A stretch of DNA of 5,861 nt from an uncultured bacterium (lineage in GTDB: Bacteria > Bacteroidota > Bacteroidia > Bacteroidales > Bacteroidaceae), in NCBI GenBank assembly GCA_945788485.1, contig CALZMB010000148.1, positions 1 through 5,861 on the forward strand, read 5' to 3'. The notes beneath the pieces were generated by a model. The model saw only the letters and a list, made by a program, of their open reading frames with translations, made no database searches and was not told where the DNA came from. The translations under genes and the position numbers were made by a program. Shown here one piece after another: positions 5,845 through 5,861 of this stretch. How positions within the stretch are numbered: the first letter of the stretch is position 1; the number at the start of each line of letters is the position of its first letter.

Positions 5845-5861
5845 CAAATCAGCGTTTTGTG

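Overview
The window reads as ordinary chromosome from a Bacteroidota bacterium, most likely Bacteroidales and possibly Prevotellaceae. The reasons are a textbook Bacteroidetes-type promoter (TTTG, 19 bp, TAGCTTTG) before the last gene, weak or absent Shine-Dalgarno sequences, a DUF4932-type domain, and an intergenic array of short GTTGAC/GTCAAC repeats of a kind I associate with these genomes. All five genes lie on the + strand and share a similar, moderately GC-rich composition. I see no rRNA, secure tRNA, CRISPR array, insertion sequence or integrase, and no intergenic stretch longer than about 210 bases.

Layout. Bases 1-97 hold a short structured edge sequence, perhaps the tail of an upstream gene, and an AT-rich leader. 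Bases 98-415 encode a small YbjQ/UPF0145-family protein. Bases 416-594 are filled by two facing arrays of an 8-bp repeat that could fold into a long hairpin. A run of three genes follows: a YhbS-like GNAT acetyltransferase (595-1230), a large exported protein joining an alpha/beta serine hydrolase to a DUF4932-like HExxH metallopeptidase-type domain (1279-3246), and a RimJ/RimL-type GNAT acetyltransferase (3243-3764) that overlaps it by 4 bases (ATGA). After about 210 bases carrying a good promoter comes an exported MalS-like alpha-amylase homologue (3974-5686). A long hairpin terminator, a second hairpin and a possible outward promoter close the window.

How the genes fit together. The three middle genes are plausibly one transcript, and the last two of them are probably translationally coupled; the sequence does not reveal a shared pathway. 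The amylase homologue is its own unit with promoter and terminator. No SusC/SusD, other glycosidase or sugar regulator is visible, so this is not an obvious polysaccharide utilization locus.

The two most interesting things are proteins. The MalS-like protein keeps the GH13 scaffold and the nucleophile Asp, but the other catalytic positions are substituted: Glu to Asp in region III, His-Asp to Ser-Tyr in region IV, and Asp to Gly and His to Asp in region I. The reading frame is intact and the expression signals look good, so it is a candidate pseudoenzyme or repurposed amylase. The second is the exported two-headed hydrolase, with a complete Ser-Asp-His set and an HEFCH motif in one chain.
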